In this document: one piece after another, positions 14,605 through 25,182 of the stretch
How the letters are laid out: every line of letters starts with the position of its first letter
Numbering within the stretch: the stretch's first letter is position 1
DNA from: Carnobacterium divergens
GTDB taxonomy: Bacteria; Bacillota; Bacilli; Lactobacillales; Carnobacteriaceae
Assembly (NCBI RefSeq): GCF_900258435.1
Contig: NZ_LT992558.1
Span: forward strand, 1,517,518 to 1,581,517
Reading direction: 5' to 3'
Length of the DNA: 64,000 nt
The notes under the pieces: generated by a model
The model's input: only the letters and a program-made list of their open reading frames with translations
Told to the model about the DNA's origin: nothing
Databases searched by the model: none
Translations under genes and position numbers: made by a program

Positions 14605-15363
14605 ATGCAACGTTACTTTCTTGAAGAATCTCTTTCCGATTACCAAACACAGCCAATTGAGATAGAGGGAGAACAATACCATCATATGGTGCGCGTAATG
14701 AGGATGAAAGAAGGGGAGACTGTTTTTCTAGTCTTACCTAAAGGTCCCTCCTTTATTGCAGAAATTAAAAAAATTCAATCGGATAAAGTCATTTGTAAAT
14801 GGCTTTACGATGAAGAACAAACAAAGGAATTGCCAGTTGAAGTCGCAATCGTTAGTGGCTTGCCAAAAGGTGATAAGCTAGAATTGATTGTCCAAAAGGG
14901 GACTGAGCTTGGAGCAAGCGAATTTATTCCTTTTGCAGCAACCTACTCCATTTCAAAGTGGGAACCTAAAAAAGTTAGCAAAAAAATTCAACGTTTAGAA
15001 AAAATTGCCTTAGAAGCAGCAGAACAGTCTCACCGAACGCAAGTCCCAGTCATTTCAACCGTTCTTTCTTTAACCGAGTTGATCGCTAAAAGTCGCTCAT
15101 ATGATGTCTGTTTAGTGGCATATGAAGAAAGTGCCAAACAAAGTGAAGGTAGCCAATTTGCCACAGCCTTAAAAAAATTAAAGCCTGGTGAAAAAGTCCT
15201 ACTTGTTTTTGGACCAGAAGGCGGGTTATCTGAAAAAGAAATTGCCAAACTTAGTGAAGCTGGATTTGTTTTATGCGCATTAGGACCACGGATTTTACGA
15301 ACAGAAACAGCTCCTTTATATGCACTATCTGCAATTTCCTATCAATTAGAACTCAATCACTAA
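14605..15363 (+). CDS. rsmE: 16S rRNA m3U1498 methyltransferase
   Basis: RsmE methylates U1498 in the decoding region of 16S rRNA. The 252-residue SPOUT protein has an N-terminal PUA-like domain (EQYHHMVRVMRMKEGE) and the knotted C-terminal domain. That domain has VQKGTELGASEFIPF, LLVFGPEGGLSEKEI and LGPRILRTETAPLYAL, the RsmE signatures. It directly abuts prmA, so the two are co-expressed. Confidence 0.96.
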   Translation: MQRYFLEESLSDYQTQPIEIEGEQYHHMVRVMRMKEGETVFLVLPKGPSFIAEIKKIQSDKVICKWLYDEEQTKELPVEVAIVSGLPKGDKLELIVQKGTELGASEFIPFAATYSISKWEPKKVSKKIQRLEKIALEAAEQSHRTQVPVISTVLSLTELIAKSRSYDVCLVAYEESAKQSEGSQFATALKKLKPGEKVLLVFGPEGGLSEKEIAKLSEAGFVLCALGPRILRTETAPLYALSAISYQLELNH

Positions 15364-15366
15364 GAG

Positions 15367-15396
15367 TTGATAAACGCATATAGGTTCAAGTATAAT
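15367..15396 (+). promoter_or_regulatory. deoC promoter
   Basis: TTGATA (15367-15372) and TATAAT (15391-15396) are separated by 18 bases; the deoC start follows 34 bases downstream. Confidence 0.7.
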
Positions 15397-15429
15397 AAAA
15401 CTATAAAATAACAGAAAGTAGGAATCGAT

Positions 15430-16101
15430 ATGATAGAAAAATTAAACAAGTACATTGATCATACCTTACTAAAACCAGAGGCTACGGAAGATCAAATCAA
15501 ACTTCTTTGTGAAGAAGCGGTACAATACGATTTTATGTCAGTCTGCGTGAATCCAACTTGGGTTAAAAAAGCAACAGCTTTTTTAGAAGGTAGTCAAGTA
15601 AAAGTCTGTACGGTTATCGGTTTTCCTTTAGGAGCTAATACACCAGAAACAAAAGCATATGAAGCTACTGATGCGATTCGTAATGGTGCAACAGAAGTTG
15701 ATATGGTAATTAATATCGGTGCACTAAAAGATCATGACGATGAACTTGTATTACGTGATATAAAAGGCGTTGTGGATGCTGCCAAAGACCAAGCACTTTC
15801 AAAAGTGATTATTGAAACAGCACTTTTGACGGAGGAAGAAAAAGTAAGAGCATGTGAACTTGCTAAGAAAGCAGAGGCAGATTTTGTTAAAACATCAACT
15901 GGTTTTTCAACTGGCGGCGCCACTGTTGCTGATATTCGTCTAATGCGTGGAACGGTTGGACCAGAAATGGGTGTCAAAGCAAGTGGTGGAGTTCGTAGTT
16001 TGGAAGATGCAATAGCTCTTATAGAAGCTGGTGCAACTCGTTTAGGTGCTTCAAGCGGTGTGGCAATTATGGAAGGACAAGTAGCTACAACGGACTATTA
16101 A
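15430..16101 (+). CDS. deoC: Deoxyribose-phosphate aldolase
   Basis: DeoC cleaves deoxyribose 5-phosphate to acetaldehyde and glyceraldehyde 3-phosphate in nucleoside salvage. The 223-residue TIM barrel has [43 protein letters not shown] and [14 protein letters not shown] with the Schiff-base Lys, then [10 protein letters not shown]. It stands alone between a promoter of its own and a terminator; no deo partner genes (deoA, deoB) are nearby, although cdd occurs later in the window. Confidence 0.97.
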   Translation: MIEKLNKYIDHTLLKPEATEDQIKLLCEEAVQYDFMSVCVNPTWVKKATAFLEGSQVKVCTVIGFPLGANTPETKAYEATDAIRNGATEVDMVINIGALKDHDDELVLRDIKGVVDAAKDQALSKVIIETALLTEEEKVRACELAKKAEADFVKTSTGFSTGGATVADIRLMRGTVGPEMGVKASGGVRSLEDAIALIEAGATRLGASSGVAIMEGQVATTDY

Positions 16102-16111
16102 GAATATCATC

Positions 16112-16149
16112 AAACTCTTTTAAAACACATTTTTAAAAGAGTTTTTTTC
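16112..16149 (+). terminator. Terminator after deoC
   Basis: AAACTCTTTTAAAA (16112-16125) pairs with TTTTAAAAGAGTTT and is followed by a T-run. Confidence 0.85.
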
Positions 16150-16180
16150 TTTGGAAAAACGCTAAAAATTATTATTCTGT

Positions 16181-16209
16181 TTGAATTTAAGAGAAATTAA
16201 AGTTATAAT
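16181..16209 (+). promoter_or_regulatory. Promoter of the rel gene
   Basis: TTGAAT (16181-16186) and TATAAT (16204-16209) are 17 bases apart. The start of transcription would be near 16216, about 110 bases upstream of the rel ATG. Confidence 0.75.
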
Positions 16210-16228
16210 TAATAAAAGTGTAAAAAGT

Positions 16229-16259
16229 AAAGAAGCGCTCTTTTTGAGCGCTTCTTTTT
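16229..16259 (+). terminator. Hairpin/attenuator-like terminator in the rel leader
   Basis: A perfect 12-bp stem (AAAGAAGCGCTC, 16229-16240, with GAGCGCTTCTTT, 16246-16257) with a TTTTT loop is followed by TTA. It begins about 13 bases after the predicted transcription start and lies before the rel ATG, so full-length rel mRNA must read through it. Confidence 0.65.
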
Positions 16260-16324
16260 ACAACAAGCCTAACGATAAGTCGTTGAAGGCCCTACTTACA
16301 AAAAGAGGAAAAGAAGGTGACGTT

Positions 16325-18535
16325 ATGCCCAAAAATAAAGATTATTCTGCTGGTGAAGTAATCGCATTGACCACAACTTATATGAACAGTAGCCATGTGG
16401 CATTTGTCAAAAAAGCATGTGATTATGCGACTCATGCTCATGAAGGACAATTTAGAAAATCAGGAGAGCCTTACATTATTCATCCGATTCAAGTAGCTGG
16501 AATTTTAGCAGAACTAAAAATGGATCCTGCAACCGTTGCAACTGGATTTTTACATGACGTTGTAGAAGATACCGATATGACCTTAGAAGATATTTCAAGA
16601 GAATTTTCACCAGAAGTAGCCATGCTAGTAGACGGAGTCACTAAATTAGGGAAAATAAAATACAAATCTCATGAAGAGCAGCAAGCTGAAAATCACCGTA
16701 AAATGTTATTAGCAATGGCGCAAGATTTACGTGTGATTATGGTGAAATTAGCCGACCGATTGCATAATTTGCGTACTTTAAAACACCACCGTCCAGATAA
16801 GCAACGAAGAATCGCCAATGAGACCCTTGAAATATACGCACCATTAGCTCATCGATTAGGGATTAGTCGTATCAAGTGGGAGCTAGAGGATACTTCCTTA
16901 CGCTACTTAAATCCACAACAGTATTACCGAATTGTTCATCTAATGAATTCTAAAAGAGAGGAACGAGAGGCTTATATCGCAGACTCTATTGCCAAAATTC
17001 AAGAATCGGTAGATGAGTTAAATATGAAAGCTGAAATTTATGGGCGTCCAAAACATATCTATTCCATTTATCGTAAAATGAAAGATCAAAAGAAACAATT
17101 TAATGAAATCTATGATTTACTTGCAATTCGAGTAATGGTGGATTCTATCAAAGATTGTTACGCTGTTTTAGGAGCAATTCACACACGTTGGAAACCAATG
17201 CCAGGGCGTTTCAAGGATTATATTGCCATGCCAAAGGCGAATATGTACCAGTCACTACACACCACAGTGATTGGTCCCAATGGAAATCCTGTTGAAGTTC
17301 AAATTAGAACCTTTGAAATGCATCAAGTAGCCGAGTTTGGGGTAGCCGCGCATTGGGCGTATAAAGAAGGCATCACTAAAAAAGTCGACAACGATCCAGT
17401 TGGAACGAAATTAAGTTGGTTTAGAGACATTATTGAGTTACAAGATGAAGCTAATGACGCAAGTGACTTTATGGAAAGTGTAAAAGAGGATATCTTTAAA
17501 GACAAGGTATATGTCTTTACACCAAAGGGCGACGTTAGTGAATTGCCATCAGGAGCAGGTCCTTTAGATTTTGCTTATAACATTCACACTGAAATTGGCA
17601 ATAAAACAATTGGAGCTAAGGTGAATAGTAAAATTGTTCCTCTAAATTACAAGCTTAAAAATGGCGATATCGTTGAAGTGATGACGTCGCCAAATTCATT
17701 CGGTCCAAGTCGAGACTGGGTTAATTTAGTATCCACAAGTAAGGCGAAAAATAAAATCAAACGTTTCTTCAAATTACAAGACCGAGAAGTGAACATCGAC
17801 AAGGGTCGCGACATGGTGGAAAAACAATTACAAGAAATGCAATTTACACCAAAAGACTTTCTAACAAAACAACACATCAAAGAACTTTTGGAACGGTTTA
17901 ACTTTACAAGTGAAGACGATTTATTTGCAGCGGTAGGCTATGGAGAATTAACGGCCTTAATTATCGCAAACCGTTTAACAGAAAAAGAACGTCGTGAACG
18001 GGATCTTGAAAAACAAACGCAAACCATGAATCAAATGGATAAAAAGACCAAAAAAGAGCCAGAAAAAATGAAAGTTCGTCACGAAGGTGGCATTGTGATT
18101 CAAGGCGTTGATAACTTATTAGTTCGGATTAGTCGTTGTTGCAGCCCCGTACCTGGAGATAAAATCGTTGGCTATATTACGAAGGGACGAGGAGTTTCAA
18201 TCCATCGTGCAGATTGTCCGAATATCAAAGGCGCAGATGATATCGAGAATCGATTAATCGATGTGGAATGGGAAGATGCGGCTTCAAAAGGCCATGACTA
18301 TGATGCAGAACTTCAAGTAGAAGGCTATAATAGAACAGGCTTATTAAATGAGGTTCTGCAAGTTGTAAATAGCATGACGCGAAATTTAACAAGTGTCAAT
18401 GGGAAAATCGATAACAATAAAATGGCAACAATTACGTTGACGATTGGCATTCAAAACTTAAACCAATTACAAAAAATTGTAGACAAAATTAAAACGATTC
18501 CAGATGTGTACAGCGTTAGACGGATGACATCTTAA
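16325..18535 (+). CDS. rel: Bifunctional (p)ppGpp synthetase/hydrolase (long Rel)
   Basis: The ORF is open 48 codons upstream across its own promoter, but ATG 16325 with AAGGTGA is the real start (736 residues). Domains in order: HD hydrolase (about 45-190, HDVVEDTD at about 77), synthetase (about 235-350, [13 protein letters not shown] at 239), TGS (about 395-455), a zinc-finger/RIS segment with CCSPVPGD, and ACT (about 658-735). PGRFKDY carries the RxKD signature of bifunctional Rel enzymes, and the intact HD pair supports hydrolase activity. It makes and degrades the stringent-response alarmone. Often followed by dtd, as here. Confidence 0.96.
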   Translation: MPKNKDYSAGEVIALTTTYMNSSHVAFVKKACDYATHAHEGQFRKSGEPYIIHPIQVAGILAELKMDPATVATGFLHDVVEDTDMTLEDISREFSPEVAMLVDGVTKLGKIKYKSHEEQQAENHRKMLLAMAQDLRVIMVKLADRLHNLRTLKHHRPDKQRRIANETLEIYAPLAHRLGISRIKWELEDTSLRYLNPQQYYRIVHLMNSKREEREAYIADSIAKIQESVDELNMKAEIYGRPKHIYSIYRKMKDQKKQFNEIYDLLAIRVMVDSIKDCYAVLGAIHTRWKPMPGRFKDYIAMPKANMYQSLHTTVIGPNGNPVEVQIRTFEMHQVAEFGVAAHWAYKEGITKKVDNDPVGTKLSWFRDIIELQDEANDASDFMESVKEDIFKDKVYVFTPKGDVSELPSGAGPLDFAYNIHTEIGNKTIGAKVNSKIVPLNYKLKNGDIVEVMTSPNSFGPSRDWVNLVSTSKAKNKIKRFFKLQDREVNIDKGRDMVEKQLQEMQFTPKDFLTKQHIKELLERFNFTSEDDLFAAVGYGELTALIIANRLTEKERRERDLEKQTQTMNQMDKKTKKEPEKMKVRHEGGIVIQGVDNLLVRISRCCSPVPGDKIVGYITKGRGVSIHRADCPNIKGADDIENRLIDVEWEDAASKGHDYDAELQVEGYNRTGLLNEVLQVVNSMTRNLTSVNGKIDNNKMATITLTIGIQNLNQLQKIVDKIKTIPDVYSVRRMTS

Positions 18536-18551
18536 AAGTGGAGGCGATGAG

Positions 18552-18998
18552 TTGAGAGTTGTAATTCAACGAAGTAAAAAAGCAGAAGTTGCCATTGCGG
18601 GAACGGTAGTAGGAGAGATATCAAAGGGATTAGTCCTATTAGTTGGCATTAACGAAGAGGATACTCAAGAAGATGTGGACTATTTAGTAGGAAAAATAAC
18701 GAAGATGCGTATTTTTGAAGATGAAAATGAAAAAATGAATTTAGCTATTACCGATGTAGCTGGCGCAATTTTATCAATTTCACAATTTACATTGTTTGCT
18801 GATACAAAAAAGGGCAACCGACCAAGTTTTATAAAAGCAGCCAGACCAGAACAAGCAATTCCTTTATATGAAGCGTTTAATCAAGGTTTGAAAGAAGCTG
18901 GGATTACTGTTTCAACCGGTGAATTTGGCGCCGATATGCAAGTCTCGTTAGTGAATGATGGCCCAGTTACAATCCTGCTAGACAGCCAAGCAAAATAA
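18552..18998 (+). CDS. dtd: D-aminoacyl-tRNA deacylase
   Basis: Dtd removes D-amino acids (and mischarged Gly) from tRNA. The 148-residue protein starts with TTG 18552 ([14 protein letters not shown] is the universal N-terminus), with GGAGG upstream. It contains the catalytic [19 protein letters not shown] (SQxT) and [11 protein letters not shown] (GPVT). It lies 16 bases behind rel, the conserved rel-dtd pair. Confidence 0.97.
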   Translation: MRVVIQRSKKAEVAIAGTVVGEISKGLVLLVGINEEDTQEDVDYLVGKITKMRIFEDENEKMNLAITDVAGAILSISQFTLFADTKKGNRPSFIKAARPEQAIPLYEAFNQGLKEAGITVSTGEFGADMQVSLVNDGPVTILLDSQAK

Positions 18999-19033
18999 AA
19001 AAAGGATTTGATCCACGGATCAAATCCTTTTTT
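18997..19033. terminator. Bidirectional terminator
   Basis: An 18-base stem, AAAAAAAGGATTTGATCC with GGATCAAATCCTTTTTT, lies between convergent dtd and the amidase gene. Confidence 0.9.
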
Positions 19034-19034
19034 A

Positions 19035-20354
19035 TTATTTTTTAAAGTATTGATTTAAAGATTGAACAATAGTATTTGAAATTTTTTCCCGATAACTGTC
19101 TGTATTGATCATCGAACTATCTGTTGTGTTATTAACATAGCCTAGTTCTAACAATAAAGCAGGTTGGGTGTTTTCTCTTGTTACTTGGAAATCACCAAAA
19201 CGCACACCATTATTAGGTAACGGCCCATTAGCCAGTCCATCATTGACTACTTTAGCAAGAGCTTTATCACGTTCATGGTAATAATACGTGGTTGTTCCGC
19301 TTCCGTCATTTGCGTTTTCTGTTGAATCATAGTGAATACTAATAAAGACATCAGCTTTTGCTTGATTACTAATAGCCGGGCGTTGACGAAGACTCACACT
19401 CTTGTCTGAATCACGAGTTAAAATAACGTTGGCACCAACAGCTTTTAATTTAGCAGCTAATGTTTGAGCCGTTTTTAACGTGGCTTCTTTTTCGTAAAAC
19501 GTAGTGGCTTCTGCCCCAGGATCATCTCCGCCATGACCTGCATCAATGACGACTGTTGCTTCAGCTAACGAAGACACATTTGCCAGCGGTGCAGAAGAAG
19601 TATCCGCTGATAAATCGACTAACCAACTAGCGACATACCCATCTATACCAGCATCATTTCGAATATGGTACCAATCCCCACTTGTTCCAACATAGTCAAA
19701 ATTTTGACCTTTGGTAGCAGTGGTGACTAAACTAGAAGTTGTACCCGGTGCACTTCGAATATTAGCTTCTTCATTTCGAATTGTAATAGTCTTGATTGAA
19801 GCTGATTTTTCATCGGTTGTACTAACAGTCGTTGGAGCTTCTTGTTGAACAGAAGCTGGTTTTACATCGATGAATTTTGAATTAATCCAAGCTACTTGTT
19901 GATTGTATTGAATCTGGGTCCATCCATTTTCTTGATACAATACGGTTAATTCGGTTCCTTTTGTAACGGAACCAATAATTTCTGACTGATCGTTACTTTC
20001 ACTTCTTATATTGATTTTTTCTCCTGTAACGGTCCCCATGGTATTCGTAGCAGCACTGATTTCAGTATTGTTTACAAGCCAGCTTGCAACCCAACCGATT
20101 TTATCATTGCTTAAGCGTACTTTATACCAATTGTTTTTTTCTTCTAAAATATTGACTCGATCTCCAGCACCGATTTGGGTCATTGTATCATAAGACAACC
20201 CTGGTCCAGTTCGTACGTTTACTACAGCAGCGTCAATTTTAATGGTACTATAATTTGCTAAGGCCATTGTAGCAAAAGCAGTGAGGCTAATTAATAGAAT
20301 GAAAAAAAATAAAAAAGTCTTTTTATGTTTCCTAGGCATTGTTGTCTGTTCCAT
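19035..20354 (-). CDS. N-acetylmuramoyl-L-alanine amidase with three SH3b domains
   Basis: The 439-residue secreted zinc amidase cuts the amide between N-acetylmuramic acid and the stem peptide. It has a signal peptide (about residues 10-33, cleavage near ALA) and three SH3b cell-wall-binding domains (about 35-95, 107-165 and 192-250, each with NxRxGPG/NIRS and WxxI/V). A C-terminal Amidase_3 domain follows (about 265-439). Catalytic residues are visible in VVIDAGHGGDDPG, IHYDST and LLELGYVNN. It resembles LytC/CwlB-type wall hydrolases. ATG 20354 is the annotated start; ATG 20339 (MPRKHKK) is possible. Confidence 0.93.
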   Translation of the reverse strand: MEQTTMPRKHKKTFLFFFILLISLTAFATMALANYSTIKIDAAVVNVRTGPGLSYDTMTQIGAGDRVNILEEKNNWYKVRLSNDKIGWVASWLVNNTEISAATNTMGTVTGEKINIRSESNDQSEIIGSVTKGTELTVLYQENGWTQIQYNQQVAWINSKFIDVKPASVQQEAPTTVSTTDEKSASIKTITIRNEEANIRSAPGTTSSLVTTATKGQNFDYVGTSGDWYHIRNDAGIDGYVASWLVDLSADTSSAPLANVSSLAEATVVIDAGHGGDDPGAEATTFYEKEATLKTAQTLAAKLKAVGANVILTRDSDKSVSLRQRPAISNQAKADVFISIHYDSTENANDGSGTTTYYYHERDKALAKVVNDGLANGPLPNNGVRFGDFQVTRENTQPALLLELGYVNNTTDSSMINTDSYREKISNTIVQSLNQYFKK

Positions 20355-20518
20355 TCATTTATCCACTACTTTCTACTTATCCAAATCCATCAAATTCTAA
20401 AAAATGATTTCCCTTTAATTATAGCAATACTTCCTAGTAATTAGCAATTTTTTTAGATGAAAAATAACAAAAATTTAGCGAATTCTCAAAATAGTTTATA
20501 AAAATTGCGGATAATCTC

Positions 20519-20556
20519 TTGACAAGGGGAGGTGTTTCTTGTAATCTTGTTATAAT
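20519..20556 (+). promoter_or_regulatory. Promoter region of the hisS-aspS operon
   Basis: TTGACA (20519-20524) lies 17 bases from TAATCT, and a separate extended -10 TGTTATAAT ends at 20556. Either would give a transcript carrying the complete T-box leader. Confidence 0.6.
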
Positions 20557-20564
20557 CTAATAAG

Positions 20565-20808
20565 TTACCTGATGAAAGAAAAAGTAAACAAAATTAGCGA
20601 GTATAAAGAGAGGATCTTCGATGGCTGAAAAAGATTCCCGTAATTTTGATTGAAAGACACTCTGGAGGGTTAGCAGTGCAAAGCTGTTACGTTTACGAGC
20701 GTTAATCGTTGAGGAAAGCATCCATTGCTTTCAAAAAAAGGTGGTACCACGGTCTAATTCATTTCGCTCGTCCTTATTCTATATAGAATAAGGGCGGGCT
20801 TTTTTTAT
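20565..20808 (+). promoter_or_regulatory. T-box riboswitch before hisS, with an Asp (GAC) specifier
   Basis: The antiterminator core AGGTGGTACCACGG lies at 20739-20752. The terminator stem CCTTATTCTA/TAGAATAAGG is near 20771-20793, followed by a T-run at about 20800. The specifier region GAAAGACACTC (20652-20662) aligns with GAAAGGCATTC of the glyQ leader, placing GAC (20656-20658) at the codon position; A follows, as in the glyQ leader. This points to tRNA-Asp rather than tRNA-His as the ligand. CAC (20658-20660) overlaps it and is the alternative. Confidence 0.85.
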
Positions 20809-20858
20809 TTTACAAATAGCATTATTCAACTAATTATTATCTAAGGAGTGTTTTAAAA

Positions 20859-22181
20859 ATGGCAATTCAAAGACCAAAAGGCACAGCAGATTTATTACCA
20901 GGAAATTCAAAAAAATGGCAATATGTGGAAGAAATTGCACGTATGATTATGAGAGACTACCAATTCCATGAAATGAGAACACCAATTTTTGAAAGTTATG
21001 ATTTGTTCTCACGTGGAGTAGGAGAAACCAGCGATATTGTTTCCAAGGAAATGTATGACTTTATGGATAAAAAGAATCGTCATATGGCCCTTCGTCCAGA
21101 AGGGACAGCAGCAATCGTTCGTGCATTTGTTGAAAATAAATTATTTGGACCAGAATTTGCAAAACCATACAAAGTGTATTATATGGGGCCTATGTTTCGC
21201 TATGAACGTCCACAAGGCGGTCGTATGCGTCAATTCCACCAATTAGGTGCAGAAGTATTTGGTAGTGATAATCCAGCAACAGATGTTGAAACAATGGCAT
21301 TGGCAATGGATATTTTCAATCAACTAGGATTAAAAAATATTAAATTGGTTATTAATACATTAGGGGATAAAGAAAGTCGTGATGCCTATCGCGCGGCGTT
21401 GATTGCATTTTTAGAACCTCATTTTGATGAGTTGAGCCATGACTCACAAGTTCGCTTACACAAAAATCCATTACGTGTATTAGATAGTAAAGATCCAAAA
21501 GATAAAGACATTGTCGCAAATGCTCCTTCTATTTTAGATTTCTTAAATGAAGTATCCGCAACTTATTTTAATTCCGTGAAAACTTTATTAGAAGCGTTAG
21601 AGATTCCTTACGAAATTGATTCAAACATGGTCCGTGGCTTGGATTACTACAATCACACTATTTTTGAAATTATGAGTGACGCTAAGAGTTTTGGAGCTAT
21701 TACAACGCTATGTGCAGGTGGACGTTACAACGGTTTAGTCGAAGAAGTTGGCGGACCTGAAACCCCTGGATTTGGTTTTGGAATGGGCTTGGAACGGTTA
21801 ATGTTAGCTCTAGAAGCTGAGGAAATTGAAATTCCTGATTTGGATGAGTTAGATGTGTATGTGGTTGGCTTAGGAGAAGAAACCAATATCGAAACCTTAA
21901 AATTAGTTCAAACGATTCGTGAATCAGGTTTTTCAGCCGAGCGAGACTATCTAAATCGAAAAATAAAAGCACAATTTAAAACAGCAGATAAATTAGGTGC
22001 TAAAGTTGTAATTACTATTGGAGAAGAAGAACTTGCAAATGGCGAAGTGAATTTCAAAGTGATGAAAACTGGGAAACAAGAAAAAGTGTCATTAAAAAAT
22101 ATTTACCGCGATTTTGACAAAGTCTATAATTTACAAACAACAGATATGACGGCATTTAACGAATTTTTTAACAAAGACTAA
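20859..22181 (+). CDS. hisS: Histidyl-tRNA synthetase
   Basis: This class II synthetase charges tRNA-His. The 440-residue product has [14 protein letters not shown] at the start, motif 1 and motif 2 ([20 protein letters not shown]), [27 protein letters not shown] and the class II motif 3 [15 protein letters not shown]-terminal anticodon-binding domain follows. It is the first gene of the T-box-controlled hisS-aspS operon, 26 bases before aspS. RBS AAGGAGTG. Confidence 0.98.
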   Translation: MAIQRPKGTADLLPGNSKKWQYVEEIARMIMRDYQFHEMRTPIFESYDLFSRGVGETSDIVSKEMYDFMDKKNRHMALRPEGTAAIVRAFVENKLFGPEFAKPYKVYYMGPMFRYERPQGGRMRQFHQLGAEVFGSDNPATDVETMALAMDIFNQLGLKNIKLVINTLGDKESRDAYRAALIAFLEPHFDELSHDSQVRLHKNPLRVLDSKDPKDKDIVANAPSILDFLNEVSATYFNSVKTLLEALEIPYEIDSNMVRGLDYYNHTIFEIMSDAKSFGAITTLCAGGRYNGLVEEVGGPETPGFGFGMGLERLMLALEAEEIEIPDLDELDVYVVGLGEETNIETLKLVQTIRESGFSAERDYLNRKIKAQFKTADKLGAKVVITIGEEELANGEVNFKVMKTGKQEKVSLKNIYRDFDKVYNLQTTDMTAFNEFFNKD

Positions 22182-22207
22182 AACCAACTAAAAAAGGAGC
22201 AACTCAA

Positions 22208-23995
22208 ATGGCAAAACGTACAGTTTATTGTGGGAAAGTTTCAGAAGATTTATTAGGAGAAGTTATTACAGTTAAAGGTTGGGTGCAAAAACGTAGAGAT
22301 TTAGGTGGCTTAATCTTTATCGATTTGCGTGACCGCGAAGGCATTATTCAAGTTGTTTTCAATCCAGATTTTTCAAAAGAAGCACTAGAAATTGCCGAAA
22401 ATGTTCGAAGTGAATATGTCCTTGAAATCACAGGGAAAGTTGTAAATAGAGATGCTGCAGTCATTAACAAAAATATTGCAACAGGAATGCTCGAAATTGA
22501 AGCAAATGAAATTACGATTTTAAATAAAGCTAAAACGACCCCATTCTACATTGAAGATGGCGTCAGCGTTTCAGACGATAAAAGAATGCAATACCGTTAT
22601 TTAGACTTACGTCGCCCAGAAATGACTAAAAGCTTTATTTTACGTCATGAAATCACTAAATCCATTCGCAACTATCTTGACAACACTGGTTTTATTGATA
22701 TTGAAACCCCCTATTTAACGAAATCAACTCCCGAAGGTGCAAGAGATTATTTAGTCCCTTCAAGAGTACATCCAGGCCATTTTTATGCATTGCCACAATC
22801 CCCACAACTATTTAAACAGTTACTGATGGGAGCTGGATTTGATCGTTATTACCAAGTTGTTCGCTGTTTTAGAGATGAAGATTTACGTGGCGATCGACAA
22901 CCTGAATTTACACAAATTGATATTGAAACGAGTTTCTTAGAAGCCGATGAAATTCAAGGGTTCACAGAACAATTATTGAAAAAAGTAATGAAAGAAACAA
23001 AAGGCATTGAGATCACATTGCCACTTCCACAAATGGGGTATGACGAAGCGATGAGCCGATATGGTTCAGATAAGCCAGATATTCGTTTTGATTTAGAATT
23101 AATCCAATTAAGTGAGATAGTAAAAGAGTCTAGCTTTAAAGTCTTTAGCGGAGCTATTGAAAATGGTGGTGAAGTAAAAGCGATTAATGCCAAAGGGGCA
23201 GCTAGCAAGTACTCAAGAAAAGACATTGATGGCTTAGGAGAATTTGTTGGCAGATACGGTGCGAAAGGTTTGGCTTGGCTAAAAATGGAAGAGGATGGCT
23301 TAAAAGGCCCAATCGCTAAATTCTTTACTGAAGACGCAGAACGCTTAATTGCGGCAACGAATGCAGAACCAGGTGACTTATTATTATTTGTAGCCGATAA
23401 AAAATCAATTGTAGCCGACGCTTTAGGAGCCTTGAGAAATAAACTAGGAAAAGAGTTAGAATTAATCGATGAAACTAAATTTGCTTTTCTTTGGGTCATT
23501 GATTGGCCACTATTGGAATATGATGAAGAAAATGGCCGCTATTCAGCCGCACATCATCCGTTTACAATGCCAAAAGAGAGTGATATTGAAAAATTAACAA
23601 CGAGTCCGGGAGAAGTTTACGCACAAGCTTACGATATCGTTTTAAATGGGTATGAATTAGGTGGAGGGTCTCTTCGTATTCATACAAGAGAGCTGCAAGA
23701 GAAAATGTTTGCAGCGTTAGGATTCTCAAAAGAAGAAGCAGAAGATCAATTTGGTTTCTTATTAGAAGCATTAGACTATGGATTCCCACCACACGGCGGA
23801 ATTGCTCTAGGTCTAGATCGCTTAGCGATGTTATTAGCCGGCAAAGAGAATATTCGTGAAGTGATTGCATTCCCTAAAAATGGACGTGCAGCAGATCCGT
23901 TAACATCAGCACCAAGTGTTGTTAGCGAAATGCAATTAGATGAATTATCCATTGCAACAACAAGAATTGAAGAAGAAATAACCGAAGAAGAATAA
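22208..23995 (+). CDS. aspS: Aspartyl-tRNA synthetase
   Basis: This class II synthetase charges tRNA-Asp. The 595-residue protein has the N-terminal OB fold ([21 protein letters not shown]), [29 protein letters not shown] (motif 2), the bacterial GAD insert domain, and motif 3 [15 protein letters not shown], ending near [15 protein letters not shown]. Length matches bacterial AspRS. It is co-transcribed with hisS under the same T-box, giving a direct reason for Asp sensing by the leader. Confidence 0.98.
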   Translation: MAKRTVYCGKVSEDLLGEVITVKGWVQKRRDLGGLIFIDLRDREGIIQVVFNPDFSKEALEIAENVRSEYVLEITGKVVNRDAAVINKNIATGMLEIEANEITILNKAKTTPFYIEDGVSVSDDKRMQYRYLDLRRPEMTKSFILRHEITKSIRNYLDNTGFIDIETPYLTKSTPEGARDYLVPSRVHPGHFYALPQSPQLFKQLLMGAGFDRYYQVVRCFRDEDLRGDRQPEFTQIDIETSFLEADEIQGFTEQLLKKVMKETKGIEITLPLPQMGYDEAMSRYGSDKPDIRFDLELIQLSEIVKESSFKVFSGAIENGGEVKAINAKGAASKYSRKDIDGLGEFVGRYGAKGLAWLKMEEDGLKGPIAKFFTEDAERLIAATNAEPGDLLLFVADKKSIVADALGALRNKLGKELELIDETKFAFLWVIDWPLLEYDEENGRYSAAHHPFTMPKESDIEKLTTSPGEVYAQAYDIVLNGYELGGGSLRIHTRELQEKMFAALGFSKEEAEDQFGFLLEALDYGFPPHGGIALGLDRLAMLLAGKENIREVIAFPKNGRAADPLTSAPSVVSEMQLDELSIATTRIEEEITEEE

Positions 23996-24003
23996 AAAAA
24001 CGA

Positions 24004-24042
24004 GTCTTGTGAGAAATGAAAACATTCTTACAAGGCTTTTCT
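24004..24042 (+). terminator. Terminator after aspS
   Basis: CTTGTGAGAA pairs with TTCTTACAAG (one G-T pair), followed by GCTTTTCTTTC. Confidence 0.6.
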
Positions 24043-24143
24043 TTCATTAAGAGAATACATTTTAGGATAAAGCTTGTAATGTGTCTTGAAATTTGTCAAA
24101 ATAAAGAGAATAAGAATTTAAATGAATAGGGGAGGAATAGAAA

Positions 24144-25181
24144 ATGAATAAAAAAAGATGGATCGCAGTTGTTTCTGCAACTATATTATTTGTAGCATCA
24201 ATTGTTGCAACTGGGGTTATGGAAATTTCAAAAAAGAATGCAAGTTCTACAAATTCAATCAATGAATTATCTTCAATGTTTGGCGGAACAGACCCACTTT
24301 CAGAAAATGTCATTGAGTCGGGTAAAGCCAATCAACGAATTGTCTTATTAACGATTGAAGGAACAATTTTATCAAATGGGGCATCGGGTCTGTTTAATAC
24401 AGCTAGTTATGACCACCAATTATTTATGAATGAATTGCAAAGCATTGAAGATGACGACTCAATCAAAGGAATCATTTTATCTGTAAATTCACCAGGTGGT
24501 GGAACGTATGAAAGTGCTCAAATTAAAGATAAATTAGTAGAAATTAAAGAAAAAACAAAGAAACCCCTTTATGTGTCGATGAAAAATACAGCTGCTAGCG
24601 GTGGGTACTATGTATCTGCAAATGCTGAAAAGATTTTTGCTACAGATGAAACTTTGACAGGTTCAATTGGAGTGATTATGTCTGGTTCAAATTATAGTGG
24701 ACTGTTTGAAAAATTGGGCATTAGTGACACAACAATTAAAAGTGGTGAATTTAAAGACATCGGTTCCGCTAGCCGTCCAATGACAGAAGGCGATCGTGCG
24801 ATTTTGCAACAAATGATTGACGATTCTTATAGTCGCTTTGTAAATGTTGTTGCTACAGGTCGTCACATGGATGAATCTCGTGTGAGAGAATTAGCAGATG
24901 GTCGAATTTATGATGGGGCACAAGCCAAAGCAGCTGGTTTAGTAGATGAGATTGGTTACCAAGAAGATGTCATTAAAGCGATGAGAAAAGATTACAACTT
25001 AAAAGATGCAGAATTATTTGAATATCAAGCAGCTAGTCCAAGTTTATCAAGTTTATTCACTTCAAAAGCAAGTCAATTGATCGCACCAAAAAGTTCAGTG
25101 GTAAGCGAATTAGATGGTATGATGAGTAAATTTGGAACAATCAATTCTCCTAAAATGATGTATTTGTACGGAGGTGAGTAA
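24144..25181 (+). CDS. sppA: Signal peptide peptidase SppA
   Basis: This membrane-bound serine protease degrades cleaved signal peptides. The 345-residue product has an N-terminal membrane segment (about residues 7-25). The S49 domain carries SVNSPGGG, the catalytic Ser in NTAASGGYY (Ser 152), GSIGVIM, and the catalytic Lys in SGEFKDIG (about Lys 204). Single-domain, Firmicute type. RBS GGGGAGGAA precedes ATG 24144. The next gene starts one base after the stop, so it is co-expressed with an RDD protein, a common pair. Confidence 0.95.
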   Translation: MNKKRWIAVVSATILFVASIVATGVMEISKKNASSTNSINELSSMFGGTDPLSENVIESGKANQRIVLLTIEGTILSNGASGLFNTASYDHQLFMNELQSIEDDDSIKGIILSVNSPGGGTYESAQIKDKLVEIKEKTKKPLYVSMKNTAASGGYYVSANAEKIFATDETLTGSIGVIMSGSNYSGLFEKLGISDTTIKSGEFKDIGSASRPMTEGDRAILQQMIDDSYSRFVNVVATGRHMDESRVRELADGRIYDGAQAKAAGLVDEIGYQEDVIKAMRKDYNLKDAELFEYQAASPSLSSLFTSKASQLIAPKSSVVSELDGMMSKFGTINSPKMMYLYGGE

Positions 25182-25182
25182 C

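Noticed and set aside
16181-16324. 48-codon N-terminal extension of the rel reading frame
   Set aside because: It overlaps the promoter -35/-10 and the leader hairpin; ATG 16325 has a proper RBS and matches the family N-terminus.
19035-20354. Idea that the SH3b amidase is a prophage endolysin
   Set aside because: It has a host-type signal peptide and lies in the conserved rel-dtd-hisS order with no holin or phage genes near it.
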